DNA of 64,000 nt from Pedobacter fastidiosus (GTDB lineage Bacteria; Bacteroidota; Bacteroidia; Sphingobacteriales; Sphingobacteriaceae): contig NZ_JACRYL010000006.1 in NCBI RefSeq assembly GCF_014306625.1, forward strand, positions 146,088-210,087, given 5' to 3'. The translations under genes and the position numbers were made by a program. The notes under the pieces are model-generated. The model did not search any database. It had not been told where the DNA came from and was given only the letters and a program-made list of their open reading frames with translations. Shown here in pieces: positions 24,513 to 34,335 of the stretch (positions are counted from its first letter, which is position 1; the number at the start of each line of letters is the position of its first letter).

Positions 24513-26819
24513 CTATTTCGTATTAAACTCCTTAAGCTCCGAGGGCAACCAAATAGGATAAGAATATTTCCTGACCTCCAATTTAGCCGCTTTAGATACA
24601 GGAATTCTCCAGATATCGAAAAAATCTGTTAAGTCTGATTTTGTGGCACTGCTTATGGTTTTAAACCATAAATCAATTTTCTCTTCATTGTTTTTCGGAT
24701 ATAGATTTCTTGGCAGATCAGCGTAAGTTTTATTTGCCGTTTTAATAGCATCCCACCCAAATTGCTCAATTAATTCAATGTACATACTTAAAGCAATCCA
24801 CGGATCTTGCTGAAATTTTTCATAGCTCGGATTATTCCTCATGTAAGTTTTTATCTTTTCAATTACGCCTTCTTTACTTGGAATATTATCATGATTATGA
24901 TATTTGCCTAGATTAAGCACTTTATCATATACGTACATGCTATAAAGGTTAACGGTAACTTCTCCTAAACCCTGAAAATCCAATTCCCAAAACTGATGGC
25001 GGTGGCCTAATTCATGGAATAAACCCCAAGATCCAAGTTTTTCAATTAAATCTTTATCCAACATTATTTTGGTACTCTCATCTTCATCTGGTGCAACAAT
25101 TTTATATTGCATGGTAAATAAAGAACCATAAGCCACTTGCTGATCTACAATTATCCGTTCATTATGTGCTCTTTCATGATTAATGGTTCTCAGATCAGCG
25201 TCTGCATCCATTACCTTATCATAAAATTGCAATAACTCGGTTGGGTTTTTTAAGTTTCTAATTCTGTAAGATGGAACGGTAAATACTATTTTATCAGTAG
25301 CAAGTTCTGCCCAAGGTGCTCCGTAATTCTTAATGGTGCTATTCCAAGTGGAGTCGTTTGTTTCGCCCAATTTAAAATAAGGTGCATTTACTGCGCCCAA
25401 TACTCGTAAATTGATACTTTTTAAAGTGGTTGTGTCGGTAATATTTAATTCCAAAAGACCACCATAAGGCGACTGGATTTCTGTGGTATCTTTATCCAGT
25501 TCGAAAGTTCTAACAAGGTTAAAGCCAATTCTATTAATTTGATCAGCAACATTAATAAGGTCGTCGTCATGTAACCCAATTTGTACTTTTAGCTTTTGAA
25601 TAAAATATTTTTTCTCCAAAATAACTTTGATTTTTTCTCCGGCAGGAACATACAATCCAGTGCTGTGAGGTCTAAAATATCCGTCGTGAATATCAAACAA
25701 TCCTTGCTTGCCAACTTGTACTTTAATAGAAATGTTTTTATCAACCCTTTTTGCAGAATCTGTAACTATTCCAGGAAACCCCTCAATTCCGAATGCTTTA
25801 CCTTTAAGTTGTGGGTTTTCTTTAAAAAGTTTTTCTTGCATTTCTCCTGCAAGTCTATAAGCTGCCTTTTGCTTTTTGGTAGAAATATTTAAAGGCTGTG
25901 CGAGGGAAGGCCTAAATAGAGAATCTGGAATTTCATAAGATCTCCTCATTTCTTTCATTATCATTGAGTTATAAGTATTAAACTCTATAGATAATGAAAT
26001 TGTGGGGTTAATAAACCATTCTAAAACATTGGTGCTGGGAAGTGTCTGGGTATTTAACACCGAACTCATGTACGGCAATATGGTATTAATGTGTAAATAA
26101 ACAGGAATAGAATCTGTGTGAAGAATTTGGTTTTTCGGACTCGATTTTAATAAAAAGTAAGAGTTAACGATACCTGCTTTGGCCAATAAATTATTTATTT
26201 TGAGAAAGGAATGTAAATCTTGAATTTTCAAATTATTGTGGCTTCTTTCGTAAGCAGAACCAAAAACCAACGTTCCTCCATTTTGGATAAACTTATCTAA
26301 ATAACCCAATTGAACGGAATCTTTTACATCGTCTTGAATGTAAATAGTCGTTATTTTTGAATCGGTTTTTAGTGTTTCTAATTTTCTACTGGCAATTTTA
26401 TTAAGCTTTAAAAAAGCTTCTAAATCTCCATTCTCGGGATGGTAAATTCCAACACTTCCCTTAGGGTTTAACCGAAACACATTTAAAACAAACTTGCTCA
26501 CATTTGGGTCTTTGAGCATTGGGTTTTCAAAACTGGATGGAGCGCCTACTGCAACCACAATTCCTTTTCCATACCGCGATGCCATTATAGCGTTGCCTCT
26601 CAAATCAAAACCTTCAAGCTCCGCTGTTGCAATTATTTCTGGTCGCTCGTTGGTGGTAAAAAATAATGAGGTATATCTTGTTGTATCCGGGAGTGGAAGT
26701 GATTTTACATTCTTAAGAATTTTAGCTTTGAGTGTTTCCTGTATTTGAGCTTGAGCAGGTAAATGGTTTAAAATCAGAACTGCAAAAAGGGATATTATAA
26801 GCTTGCTTAAGTTTTTCAT
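24513..26819 (-). CDS. M60-like (enhancin/TCAF-type) metallopeptidase
   Basis: A 768-residue secreted protein with a signal peptide (MKNLSKLIISLFAVLIL, cleavage near AQA/Q). The N-terminal ~190 residues resemble the glutamine-amidotransferase-like domain that precedes M60 domains in TCAF-type proteins (YGKGIVVAVGAP, GGTLVFGSAY). A beta-sandwich middle part holds PSYRIRNL. The M60 domain has the zinc motif HELGH within LFHELGHRHQ near residue 600, with a downstream acid in GLGEVTVNLYS. M60 enzymes cleave mucin-type glycoproteins. No lipobox is seen. It stands alone between phoH and the MFS gene. Confidence 0.85.
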   Translation of the reverse strand: MKNLSKLIISLFAVLILNHLPAQAQIQETLKAKILKNVKSLPLPDTTRYTSLFFTTNERPEIIATAELEGFDLRGNAIMASRYGKGIVVAVGAPSSFENPMLKDPNVSKFVLNVFRLNPKGSVGIYHPENGDLEAFLKLNKIASRKLETLKTDSKITTIYIQDDVKDSVQLGYLDKFIQNGGTLVFGSAYERSHNNLKIQDLHSFLKINNLLAKAGIVNSYFLLKSSPKNQILHTDSIPVYLHINTILPYMSSVLNTQTLPSTNVLEWFINPTISLSIEFNTYNSMIMKEMRRSYEIPDSLFRPSLAQPLNISTKKQKAAYRLAGEMQEKLFKENPQLKGKAFGIEGFPGIVTDSAKRVDKNISIKVQVGKQGLFDIHDGYFRPHSTGLYVPAGEKIKVILEKKYFIQKLKVQIGLHDDDLINVADQINRIGFNLVRTFELDKDTTEIQSPYGGLLELNITDTTTLKSINLRVLGAVNAPYFKLGETNDSTWNSTIKNYGAPWAELATDKIVFTVPSYRIRNLKNPTELLQFYDKVMDADADLRTINHERAHNERIIVDQQVAYGSLFTMQYKIVAPDEDESTKIMLDKDLIEKLGSWGLFHELGHRHQFWELDFQGLGEVTVNLYSMYVYDKVLNLGKYHNHDNIPSKEGVIEKIKTYMRNNPSYEKFQQDPWIALSMYIELIEQFGWDAIKTANKTYADLPRNLYPKNNEEKIDLWFKTISSATKSDLTDFFDIWRIPVSKAAKLEVRKYSYPIWLPSELKEFNTK

Positions 26820-26915
26820 AGGAGCGCTATTTTTAACTAAAGTAAGATTAATAAAACGGTTTAGTTGAGCTTTAAATGATAATTAACAGTTTTTAACATA
26901 GCGTTTTAAATTCTG

Positions 26916-28127
26916 CTAATGATATTTCTTCAACGCTCTAATTGCTATAAATAATCCGATTAGGGTTAAAAATGCACTAAAAATAAATGGTGCTCCAGGA
27001 AAATATAATGGTGTTCCGCTTTGGATAAAATATACAAATATGTGCGATGCAACCCATGGGCCAATGATTGCGGCTAAACTTTGCAAGCTGGTTGTAATCC
27101 CTTGAATTTCGCCTTGTGCATTTTCTGGAACCTGATTCGAAATTATACTTTGCATGGCTGGTCCACCGATTCCTGCCAAACAATAAGGAATAATAAATAC
27201 CATCATCATAACACCGTTTGAGGCAAAGGCAAAGCACATAAATCCAATAACATATAAAATTAATCCGAAATATATTGCCCTTCTGTTGCCGATTTTCGGA
27301 ATAATTATCCTAATTAATCCACCCTGAACAATTGCCACCATTAAACCGACAACCCCTAAAGAATAACCAATCATGGTAGAGTCCCATTTGAATTTTTCGA
27401 TTACGTAATAAGACCAATTTGATTGTACAGAATGGCTAGCGATATATAATAATAAAAGTGTAGCCAATAAACCCAATATTGCAGGGTATTTAGATGCATT
27501 AAAAAACGATCCAATTGGGTTTGCTCTTTTCCACGAAAAGTTCCGTCTGTTTTCTTTAGTTAGGGATTCTGGTAAAATAAAGTAACCATAAAGCCAGTTT
27601 ACGAGTGCTAATCCTGCAGAAATCATAAAGGGTACTCGGAGTCCGAAAGTGCTAAACAAACCACCAATAACAGGACCTAAAATAAAGCCAACGCCAAAGG
27701 CTGCGCCAACCAATCCAAAGTTTTGTGCCTTCTTTTCTGGTTCAGAAATATCTGCAATATAGGCCATTGCCGTTGTAAAGCTTGCACCGGTGATGCCAGC
27801 AATTATTCTTCCAACAAAAAGCCATAAAATAGTTGGCGCAAAGGATAGGAAAATATAATCCACTCCTAATCCAAATAAAGAGAAAAGTAAAATCGGCCTG
27901 CGACCATACTGATCACTTAAACCACCCATTATTGGCGAAAAAATAAATTGAGCTAACGCAAAGGCAACCATTAAATAACCACCATAATCTGCCGCTATGC
28001 TTAAGCTTCCACCGGTAAATTCTTGAATCAGTTTAGGTAAAACAGGAATAATAATTCCAAAGCCAGTAAAATCTATCAATAGCGTTACCATGATAAATAC
28101 CATTGCTGATTTTTTCTCTTTTGCCAT
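26916..28127 (-). CDS. MFS transporter of the TCR/Tet drug:H+ antiporter family
   Basis: A 403-residue inner-membrane protein with twelve hydrophobic helices. The start is the ATG at 28127 (MAKEKKSAMVF) rather than the earlier in-frame start at 28148. It carries MFS motif A in the loop between helices 2 and 3 (GGLSDQYGRRPIL) and the Tet-type FTGFGIIIPVLPKLIQ in helix 1, then motif C-like GAAFGVGFILGP. The likely function is drug or metabolite export using the proton gradient; actual substrates cannot be told. Divergent from mutS, with a 172-bp gap. Confidence 0.85.
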   Translation of the reverse strand: MAKEKKSAMVFIMVTLLIDFTGFGIIIPVLPKLIQEFTGGSLSIAADYGGYLMVAFALAQFIFSPIMGGLSDQYGRRPILLFSLFGLGVDYIFLSFAPTILWLFVGRIIAGITGASFTTAMAYIADISEPEKKAQNFGLVGAAFGVGFILGPVIGGLFSTFGLRVPFMISAGLALVNWLYGYFILPESLTKENRRNFSWKRANPIGSFFNASKYPAILGLLATLLLLYIASHSVQSNWSYYVIEKFKWDSTMIGYSLGVVGLMVAIVQGGLIRIIIPKIGNRRAIYFGLILYVIGFMCFAFASNGVMMMVFIIPYCLAGIGGPAMQSIISNQVPENAQGEIQGITTSLQSLAAIIGPWVASHIFVYFIQSGTPLYFPGAPFIFSAFLTLIGLFIAIRALKKYH

Positions 28128-28299
28128 TTTATATCGGGTTAGGCACAAAAATAGAATTTATTGGCAAATTAGTTTAATCAAGATTAAATGATAATTACGA
28201 CCTATGCAAACAAACTAACAATCTTTCAACTTTTCAACAAAACAGCCATAGAATGGGTAATCGTGCTATCTTTATAGCTTTTGCAAATTAATTTCAGTT

Positions 28300-30912
28300 T
28301 TGGCTAAAGACACAAATAAAGAAACCCCGTTAATGCAACAATATAACGCTATAAAGGCGAAGTATCCTGGTGCACTTTTACTTTTTAGGGTTGGAGATTT
28401 TTACGAAACATTTGGTGAAGATGCCATAAAAACTTCTCAGATTTTAGGAATAGTATTAACCAGAAGAGGCACTGGACCAAATGGAGGTGCTTTAGAGTTG
28501 GCTGGTTTTCCGCATCATTCCTTAGATAATTACTTGTCGAAATTGGTTAGGGCAGGGCAACGTGTGGCCATCTGCGATCAGCTTGAAGATCCAAAGTTAA
28601 CCAAAAATATTGTTAAACGTGGCGTAACTGAGCTGGTAACCCCTGGAGTTGCTTATGGCGATAATATTTTAAATCAAAAATCTAACAATTATTTAGCTTC
28701 AGTATTTTTTGATAAAACCCAGTTAGGCGTTTCGTTTTTAGATATTTCGACTGGCGAATTTATGATTGCCCAAGGAAATAGCGATTACATTGATAAACTT
28801 TTGCAAGGATTTAAACCTACAGAAGTAATATTTCAAAAATCTAAACGTCAAAATTTTATAGAACAGTTTGGCGATCGGTTTTACACCTTTGGATTGGATG
28901 AATGGCCATACACTTCTGATTATGCAGAAGAAACCTTAACCAAGCATTTTGATGTGACCTCGTTAAAAGGTTTTGGAATTGAGCGTTTGCAAAGTGGAAT
29001 TATTGCTGCCGGCGTTATTTTGCATTACTTAGGCGAAACAGAACATCGGAATTTACAGCATATTACCTCTATAAGCAGGATTGAGGAAGACCGCTATATG
29101 TGGTTAGATCGTTTTACCATTCGGAATCTCGAGTTGGTGAGTTCGGCTAATGATAATGCCGTTACGCTATTCGATATTCTAGATCATACCTGTACTCCAA
29201 TGGGTGCTCGCTTGCTCCAAAAGTGGATTATTATGCCATTGAAAGAGCTTAAGCCCATTGAGGAGCGTTTGGGAATGGTTGATTTTTTTGTAAAACACGA
29301 TGAACTTCAGCAAGAATTTTTAACTCATATTAAACAGATTGGTGATTTAGAAAGATTGATCTCTAAGGTAGGTTTACAACGTGTTGGGCCAAGAGAATTA
29401 GTGGCTTTAAAGAGAGCCTTAACTCATATTGAAGCCGTAAAAAACTTAGCTGCGAACTCTAAAAATCCATTTCTAATTAAAATTGCCGACCAGCTAAACC
29501 CTTGTTTGGCTATTCGCGAAAGAATTGAAAAGGAACTTCAACCAGAACCACCGGCATTATTAATTAAAGGAAATGTAATTAATGATGGGATTGACGAAGA
29601 TTTGGATCGTTTGCGTAAAATTGCTTTCGGCGGTAAAGATTATTTGGTTCAAATACAGAAACGTGAAGCCGAAGCAACTGGAATTCCATCGTTAAAAATA
29701 TCTTTCAATAATGTTTTTGGTTATTATTTGGAGGTTACCCATACGCATAAAGATAAAGTGCCCGAAGGCTGGATTCGCAAGCAAACTTTGGTTAACGCAG
29801 AGCGATACATCACTCCAGAACTAAAGGAATACGAAGAACAAATTTTAGGTGCAGAGGAAAAAATTCAAGCCATCGAAATTCGTTTGTACAATGAATTGAT
29901 GTACGAAACGGCAAGTTACATTAAGCCGATTCAGTTAGATTCATTTTTGATTGCCCAATTGGATTGCTTGTTGTGTTTTGCTCAACTGGCTGAAAAAAAT
30001 CATTATGTTAAACCAACTGTAAATAAAGATAAAGTTCTCGATATTAAAGGTGGGCGCCATCCGGTGATTGAAAAACAATTACCCGTTGGACAAGAATACA
30101 TCACTAACGATGTTTATTTAGATACGGATAGTCAGCAGATTATAATGATTACTGGCCCCAATATGGCGGGTAAGTCGGCAATTTTAAGGCAAACTGCGCT
30201 TATTGTTTTAATGGCGCAAATGGGCTGTTTTGTGCCAGCAAAGGCTGCCGATATTGGTTTAGTAGATAAGATTTTTACACGCGTTGGTGCCTCTGATAAT
30301 ATCTCTTCTGGAGAAAGTACATTCATGGTGGAAATGAATGAAACGGCCAGTATTTTGAATAATATTTCTGATGATAGTTTGATCCTCTTAGATGAAATTG
30401 GAAGAGGAACAAGTACTTATGATGGGATTTCTATTGCTTGGGCTATTGCAGAATTTTTACACCAGCACCCGACTTCGCGACCAAAAACTTTGTTTGCAAC
30501 GCATTATCATGAGTTAAACGAATTGGCAAATACAATGCCACGGATCAAGAATTTTAATGTTTCGGTTAAAGAAATGACCAATAAAGTTATCTTTTTAAGG
30601 AAGCTGGTTCCCGGTGGAAGCGAGCATAGTTTCGGGATTCATGTAGCAAAAATGGCTGGTATGCCACCAAAGTTAATCAGTAGAGCGAACGAAATTTTAA
30701 AGAAGCTGGAAATAGATCGGACTGAAGGACAAAGCATAAAAGACAGTATTAAAAAAGTTCAAAATCAAGCTTATCAGTTGCAAATGTTTGCCATTGATGA
30801 TCCGGTATTGGTTAAAATTCGCGATAACCTAAATAATTTAGATGTAAATGCGTTAACTCCTGTAGAAGCTTTGCTGAAGCTGGACGAAATCCAAAGATTG
30901 ATAAAAAACTAG
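28300..30912 (+). CDS. mutS: DNA mismatch repair protein MutS
   Basis: Recognises base mismatches and small loops and starts mismatch repair with MutL. The 870-residue protein has the mismatch-binding [10 protein letters not shown] motif near residue 31 (Phe-x-Glu), the connector and lever domains, and the ATPase with Walker A GPNMAGKS near residue 618, [14 protein letters not shown] (Walker B and signature region) and THYHEL. The start is the TTG at 28300 giving the conserved [11 protein letters not shown] beginning; an ATG at 28333 would cut the N-terminal arm. It is preceded by a 172-bp divergent region shared with the MFS gene. Confidence 0.96.
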   Translation: MAKDTNKETPLMQQYNAIKAKYPGALLLFRVGDFYETFGEDAIKTSQILGIVLTRRGTGPNGGALELAGFPHHSLDNYLSKLVRAGQRVAICDQLEDPKLTKNIVKRGVTELVTPGVAYGDNILNQKSNNYLASVFFDKTQLGVSFLDISTGEFMIAQGNSDYIDKLLQGFKPTEVIFQKSKRQNFIEQFGDRFYTFGLDEWPYTSDYAEETLTKHFDVTSLKGFGIERLQSGIIAAGVILHYLGETEHRNLQHITSISRIEEDRYMWLDRFTIRNLELVSSANDNAVTLFDILDHTCTPMGARLLQKWIIMPLKELKPIEERLGMVDFFVKHDELQQEFLTHIKQIGDLERLISKVGLQRVGPRELVALKRALTHIEAVKNLAANSKNPFLIKIADQLNPCLAIRERIEKELQPEPPALLIKGNVINDGIDEDLDRLRKIAFGGKDYLVQIQKREAEATGIPSLKISFNNVFGYYLEVTHTHKDKVPEGWIRKQTLVNAERYITPELKEYEEQILGAEEKIQAIEIRLYNELMYETASYIKPIQLDSFLIAQLDCLLCFAQLAEKNHYVKPTVNKDKVLDIKGGRHPVIEKQLPVGQEYITNDVYLDTDSQQIIMITGPNMAGKSAILRQTALIVLMAQMGCFVPAKAADIGLVDKIFTRVGASDNISSGESTFMVEMNETASILNNISDDSLILLDEIGRGTSTYDGISIAWAIAEFLHQHPTSRPKTLFATHYHELNELANTMPRIKNFNVSVKEMTNKVIFLRKLVPGGSEHSFGIHVAKMAGMPPKLISRANEILKKLEIDRTEGQSIKDSIKKVQNQAYQLQMFAIDDPVLVKIRDNLNNLDVNALTPVEALLKLDEIQRLIKN

Positions 30913-30938
30913 GTTAGCCACAGATTCGCAGATTAAAT

Positions 30939-30999
30939 TTGCCACGGAAACACGGATTAACACGGAATCAGTTCTGTGTATTCAGTGTTTCCGTGGCAA
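30939..30999. repeat. Long palindrome downstream of mutS
   Basis: TTGCCACGGAAACAC (30939-30953) and its exact complement GTGTTTCCGTGGCAA (30985-30999) are 15-bp perfect arms around 31 bases. Inside are further CACGGA copies in direct and partial inverted order. It lies between mutS and the NlpC/P60 gene and may act as a REP-like structure or terminator, though no T run follows. Confidence 0.7.
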
Positions 31000-31011
31000 T
31001 AAAATAGAGAT

Positions 31012-31509
31012 ATGATAAAAACAAAATATTCCTTTTGGCTAATTTTAATTCTCTCGCTAATTTTAACCGCTTGCGGTTCAAGAAAATATACGGTTAAAAG
31101 TTATTCCAAGGCATCGAAAGCTGCTGATGCGATGGCAAATTTAAAAAGCAAACAACTTTATCGCTTCATTACCGATTGGACAGGTGTAAAATACCGTTTT
31201 GGGGGTTTGGATAAAAATGGTGTCGATTGTTCTGGCTTTGCGTTTTTATTAGAAAAAGAAATATATGGCGTTACGCTTCCTAGAATCTCTCGCGATCAAG
31301 CAAACTTTGTAAAGCGAAAAAATATTGATAATCTTCATGAAGGTGATTTGGTGTTTTTCTCTTTTGGAGGCAGTGATGTAGATCATGTTGGGGTTTACCT
31401 AAATAATGGTTTTTTTGTTCACGCAAGTACAACAAGAGGTGTAATTGTAGATGATTTGAGTTTGCCAGCTTATCAACGAGTTTTGGTGAAATCAGGATCT
31501 GTAAATTAA
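31012..31509 (+). CDS. NlpC/P60 family (C40) lipoprotein peptidoglycan hydrolase
   Basis: A 165-residue lipoprotein with a lipobox LTAC (Cys21) at the end of a hydrophobic signal. The C40 domain has the catalytic Cys73 in VDCSGF, His125 in DHVGVYL and a third polar residue His137 in FVHAS. Such enzymes cut D-gamma-glutamyl-diaminopimelate stem-peptide bonds of murein. The 11-base gap between its start and the 15-bp palindrome at 30939-30999 puts it just behind that structure. Followed by a perfect 8-bp hairpin at 31514-31533. Confidence 0.9.
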   Translation: MIKTKYSFWLILILSLILTACGSRKYTVKSYSKASKAADAMANLKSKQLYRFITDWTGVKYRFGGLDKNGVDCSGFAFLLEKEIYGVTLPRISRDQANFVKRKNIDNLHEGDLVFFSFGGSDVDHVGVYLNNGFFVHASTTRGVIVDDLSLPAYQRVLVKSGSVN

Positions 31510-31513
31510 TTAT

Positions 31514-31533
31514 CCGTTGGTTGAAACCAACGG
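31514..31533. repeat. REP-like hairpin CCGTTGGT/ACCAACGG
   Basis: CCGTTGGT (31514-31521), loop TGAA, ACCAACGG (31526-31533). An 8-bp perfect stem with a 4-base loop and no T run, 5 bases after the NlpC/P60 stop. Similar GCCGTTGG palindromes are scattered in Bacteroidota genomes. Confidence 0.65.
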
Positions 31534-31643
31534 CAATGAACAATTGTAACGTTTTATTCTATATCCATTTCATAGCAGTCTGCTTTAGCTTACTGTCATA
31601 AATAATACTCAAACCAAATTTCCTTATTCTTCTTTATAAAACT

Positions 31644-32111
31644 ATGCGTCTATTTCTTGTAATCTGCTTATCCATAATTACTTATTCAGTTAATGCACAG
31701 GTAAAATTGCTTACACTTGATGATTTGGATAAGCGCATCGCAAACGGAAAAGACACTACTTATGTAATTAATTTTTGGGCTACATGGTGTTCACCCTGTG
31801 TGGCTGAGTTGCCAAATTTTGAAAAACTGCGTTTAGCAAATTTACACAAGCCCGTTAAGGTTTTGCTTGTCAGTTTAGATTTTAAATCAAAACTAGAAAA
31901 AGCGGTTATTCCATTTGTTCAAAAGAATAAAATTAATGCCGAAGTTTTTCTTTTGAACGAGCCAGATCAACAGCAATACTTAGAAAGGATTGATAAAAAA
32001 TGGTCAGGTGCAATACCTGCAACACTGTTTGTGAATAAAAAGGTGCGGAGATTTTATGAGAAGGAATTTACCGAAGCTGAATTAAAAGGAACGTTTTTAA
32101 GCTTAAAATAG
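31644..32111 (+). CDS. Secreted TlpA-like thioredoxin
   Basis: A 155-residue periplasmic thiol-disulfide protein with a signal peptide ending near NAQ (residue 19). The thioredoxin active site is FWATWCSPC with Cys49 and Cys52, followed by AELPNF and the cis-proline loop GAIPATLFVN. Proteins of this class reduce disulfides in cytochrome c maturation or other extracytoplasmic proteins. Unlike the redoxin gene at 7904-8626, this one keeps its active-site cysteines. It is followed by a strong bidirectional terminator. Confidence 0.88.
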   Translation: MRLFLVICLSIITYSVNAQVKLLTLDDLDKRIANGKDTTYVINFWATWCSPCVAELPNFEKLRLANLHKPVKVLLVSLDFKSKLEKAVIPFVQKNKINAEVFLLNEPDQQQYLERIDKKWSGAIPATLFVNKKVRRFYEKEFTEAELKGTFLSLK

Positions 32112-32131
32112 CGCCTCTGGATATTTAAATA

Positions 32132-32159
32132 AAAAAGGGATAATCACTTATCCCTTTTT
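32132..32159. terminator. Bidirectional intrinsic terminator
   Basis: AAAAAGGGATAA (to 32143), loop TCAC (32144-32147), TTATCCCTTTTT (from 32148). A 12-bp arm with A and T flanks, between the TlpA-like gene and the convergent SDR gene. Confidence 0.85.
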
Positions 32160-32164
32160 ACACT

Positions 32165-32246
32165 CGTCATTGCGAGGTACGAAACAATCCTACAACTATC
32201 GCATTAAGATTGTCCAAAAGGGATTGCTTCATTCCTCGTAATGGCG
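32165..32246. repeat. REP-like palindromic element (CGTCATTGCGAGG family)
   Basis: CGTCATTGCGAGG at 32165-32177 is partly complementary to CCTCGTAATGGCG at 32234-32246, with inner CAATCC/GATTG arms. The same family appears at 50423-50505. Lies between the terminator and the SDR gene end at 32252. Confidence 0.65.
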
Positions 32247-32251
32247 AATCT

Positions 32252-33085
32252 TTAGTAATCTGTCGAAATTGTAATTGCTTTCCAATCCTGATATTCTTTT
32301 GTCAGCGCATCTGTTTTTGTAGTTGCTCTTTGCAAAGCATCTTTTCCCAATAATAAATGAATTGGGGGATTCGGCATACTGGCTAAGGAAATCATTGCTG
32401 CAGCTGCCTTTTCAGGATCGCCTGCTTGTGCACCGTCCATCTTTAAATATTTAGCATGTACCGCACGAACATCTTCATAAGCTTCGATTGGATTTTTGGC
32501 TAAAACCAACGATTCTGGAGTCAAAAAGCTAGTTCTAAAAGCCCCTGGAGCAACAACAGTTACTTTTATTCCGAAAGCTTTAACGTCTTCTGCCAAAACT
32601 TCTGAGAGTGCAATTACCGCTGCTTTTGTAGCCGAATAAACTGCCCAGCCCGTTGCGCCTACAATGCCCGCAATGGAAGCGATATTTATGATGTGGCCAG
32701 AGCCTTGTGCTCGTAAATGCGGACTTGCCTTTCTAATTACGTTTAACGTTCCGAAAACATTGACATCAAAACTTTGTCTTGTTTCTCCATCGGTTAGTTC
32801 TTCAATACTTCCACCAATGCCATAGCCGGCGTTGTTAATAACGACATCTATTTTTCCGAATTGAGCAATTGTGGCATTAATCGCATGTTCTACACTATTC
32901 TCATCGCTAAGATTTACGGCCAATGGAAGAAATTTTTCTGAATTTGAATTTACAGCTTTTGTTAATTCGTTGATGTTTCTAGAAGTTGCCGCTACAGATT
33001 GGCCAGCTTTTAACAGTTGATTAACTAAACTTAAACCTAATCCCTTTGATGCACCTGTAACAAACCAAATTTTTTTAATTCCCAT
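32252..33085 (-). CDS. SDR family oxidoreductase
   Basis: A 277-residue classical short-chain dehydrogenase with the NAD(P)-binding GASKGLG at 11-17, NNAG at 85-88, and the catalytic Ser137, Tyr150 and Lys154 (AVYSATKAAV). A 30-residue C-terminal extension (KDALQRATTKTDAL) is usual for the group that has a loose C-terminus. The substrate is unknown. It lies 82 bases downstream of the AraC-type regulator gene and is probably its target or partner. Confidence 0.85.
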   Translation of the reverse strand: MGIKKIWFVTGASKGLGLSLVNQLLKAGQSVAATSRNINELTKAVNSNSEKFLPLAVNLSDENSVEHAINATIAQFGKIDVVINNAGYGIGGSIEELTDGETRQSFDVNVFGTLNVIRKASPHLRAQGSGHIINIASIAGIVGATGWAVYSATKAAVIALSEVLAEDVKAFGIKVTVVAPGAFRTSFLTPESLVLAKNPIEAYEDVRAVHAKYLKMDGAQAGDPEKAAAAMISLASMPNPPIHLLLGKDALQRATTKTDALTKEYQDWKAITISTDY

Positions 33086-33167
33086 AATTTTATCCTTTTT
33101 ATTAAGACAAAATTACATCGGAATTTAAAATTTAATATTACGCCAATCAAACTGATAGTTACGAAAA

Positions 33168-34079
33168 TCAAACAATTCTGTAAGAAGTTGGGGTATGGTT
33201 GGTTAATTTTTTGAAAAAATTATTAAAGTGAGTAGGTTCCTCAAAGCCTAAACAGTAACCAATTTCAGATATATTCCAATCCGTATGTTTAAGTAATGCC
33301 TTAGCCTCAGCGATTAATCTCTCGGTTATATAATCTGTAGTTGTTTTTCCTGTAGTTACTTTAATGGCTCTATTCAAGTGGTTTACATGAACGGAGAGAT
33401 GGGTAGCAAAGTCTTTGGCAGAGCGTAGCGTAAATCTTTGAGAAGGGTTTTCAATTGGGAATTGTCGTTCTAAAAGTTCTGTAAATACGGATGTAATTCT
33501 ACTATTCGCATCCGGATGTTTGTACAATACTTCAGAAGGATTGGTTTTAAGAGCGAAATGCGTAATCTCAGTTGTGTAATTTCTAAGCAAATCGTATTTG
33601 TAAATATAATCGCTATTAATCTCATCAAGCATTTTTAAAAAAATGGAAGATACATGCGCATCCTGTTCTTCATTTAAAATATAGGCAGGTTTGCCACCTA
33701 CAGCAAACATGGGTAAATCGCCAATATTACCCCTAATTTTTTCAGTAAAAAATGCTTCTGTAAAAATGCAGAAATAACCAGTTACATCACTCATTTTTCC
33801 GCTTGCCAATTCCCATGTGTAAGGCACCAGAGGATTAAAAAACATTAATGCGGTTCCATTTATTTCAACACTTTTATCTGCGTAGTGATAAATGTTATGA
33901 CCACGATTTAGCGTTACCTTGTAGAAATCTCTTCTGTTGTAAGTCATAGGAGCCTTGTTCTCACCAATGCAATCTTCCAATTTGAAAACATTGAAATGTC
34001 CCATGCTATTCTGTAAGTTGTCTGGTAGAAAATCAAATTTCTTTTGATAAAATTCTTCGATGGATTCCGATTTGCTCAT
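33168..34079 (-). CDS. AraC family transcriptional regulator
   Basis: A 303-residue protein with an N-terminal cupin-like effector domain (residues ~20-165, including NRGHNIYHYADKS) and a C-terminal AraC-type double helix-turn-helix at about 200-300 (FATHLSVHVNHLNRAIK and DWNISEIGYCLGFEEPTHFNNFFKK, the second HTH ending in the family PTSYR). It probably activates the downstream SDR gene in response to a small molecule. No site for it was recognised in the 82-bp gap. Confidence 0.85.
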   Translation of the reverse strand: MSKSESIEEFYQKKFDFLPDNLQNSMGHFNVFKLEDCIGENKAPMTYNRRDFYKVTLNRGHNIYHYADKSVEINGTALMFFNPLVPYTWELASGKMSDVTGYFCIFTEAFFTEKIRGNIGDLPMFAVGGKPAYILNEEQDAHVSSIFLKMLDEINSDYIYKYDLLRNYTTEITHFALKTNPSEVLYKHPDANSRITSVFTELLERQFPIENPSQRFTLRSAKDFATHLSVHVNHLNRAIKVTTGKTTTDYITERLIAEAKALLKHTDWNISEIGYCLGFEEPTHFNNFFKKLTNHTPTSYRIV

Positions 34080-34130
34080 AAATCAAAGTTACAAAATTCA
34101 AACGTTTAATAAAATAATAATGAGGGCGTT

Positions 34131-34200
34131 TTAACACGCTATCCGCTGTATCCCCGATGAAAAATCGGGGGATGCCGCTGCTATCGTTAACGCAGGCATC
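34131..34200. repeat. REP-like hairpin between divergent araC-type and tetR-type genes
   Basis: CCCCGAT at 34152-34158, loop GAAAA, ATCGGGG at 34164-34170, flanked by CGCTAT/CGCTGCTATCGTTAACGC. A palindromic repeat of the kind common in the phylum. The surrounding 256-bp gap also holds the tetR promoter. Confidence 0.6.
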
Positions 34201-34283
34201 AGGATTTGTTATTTCAGTAACAAAAATTAAGTTTTTACATTTAACCCAATCTAGTTAAAAGGAGATTACCATGATAAATAAAT

Positions 34284-34315
34284 TTTGAATTAATATACCG
34301 ATTGGTATATATTTG
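34284..34315 (+). promoter_or_regulatory. tetR promoter with overlapping TetR operator 1
   Basis: TTTG at 34284-34287, 20-base spacer, then TATATTTG at 34308-34315: both boxes match the Bacteroidota consensus. The palindrome ATATACC-GATT-GGTATAT (34293-34310) lies between the boxes and touches the -7 element. A second copy of the core lies at 34941-34956. Confidence 0.75.
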
Positions 34316-34335
34316 TGCTGTCAAATTAACATACC

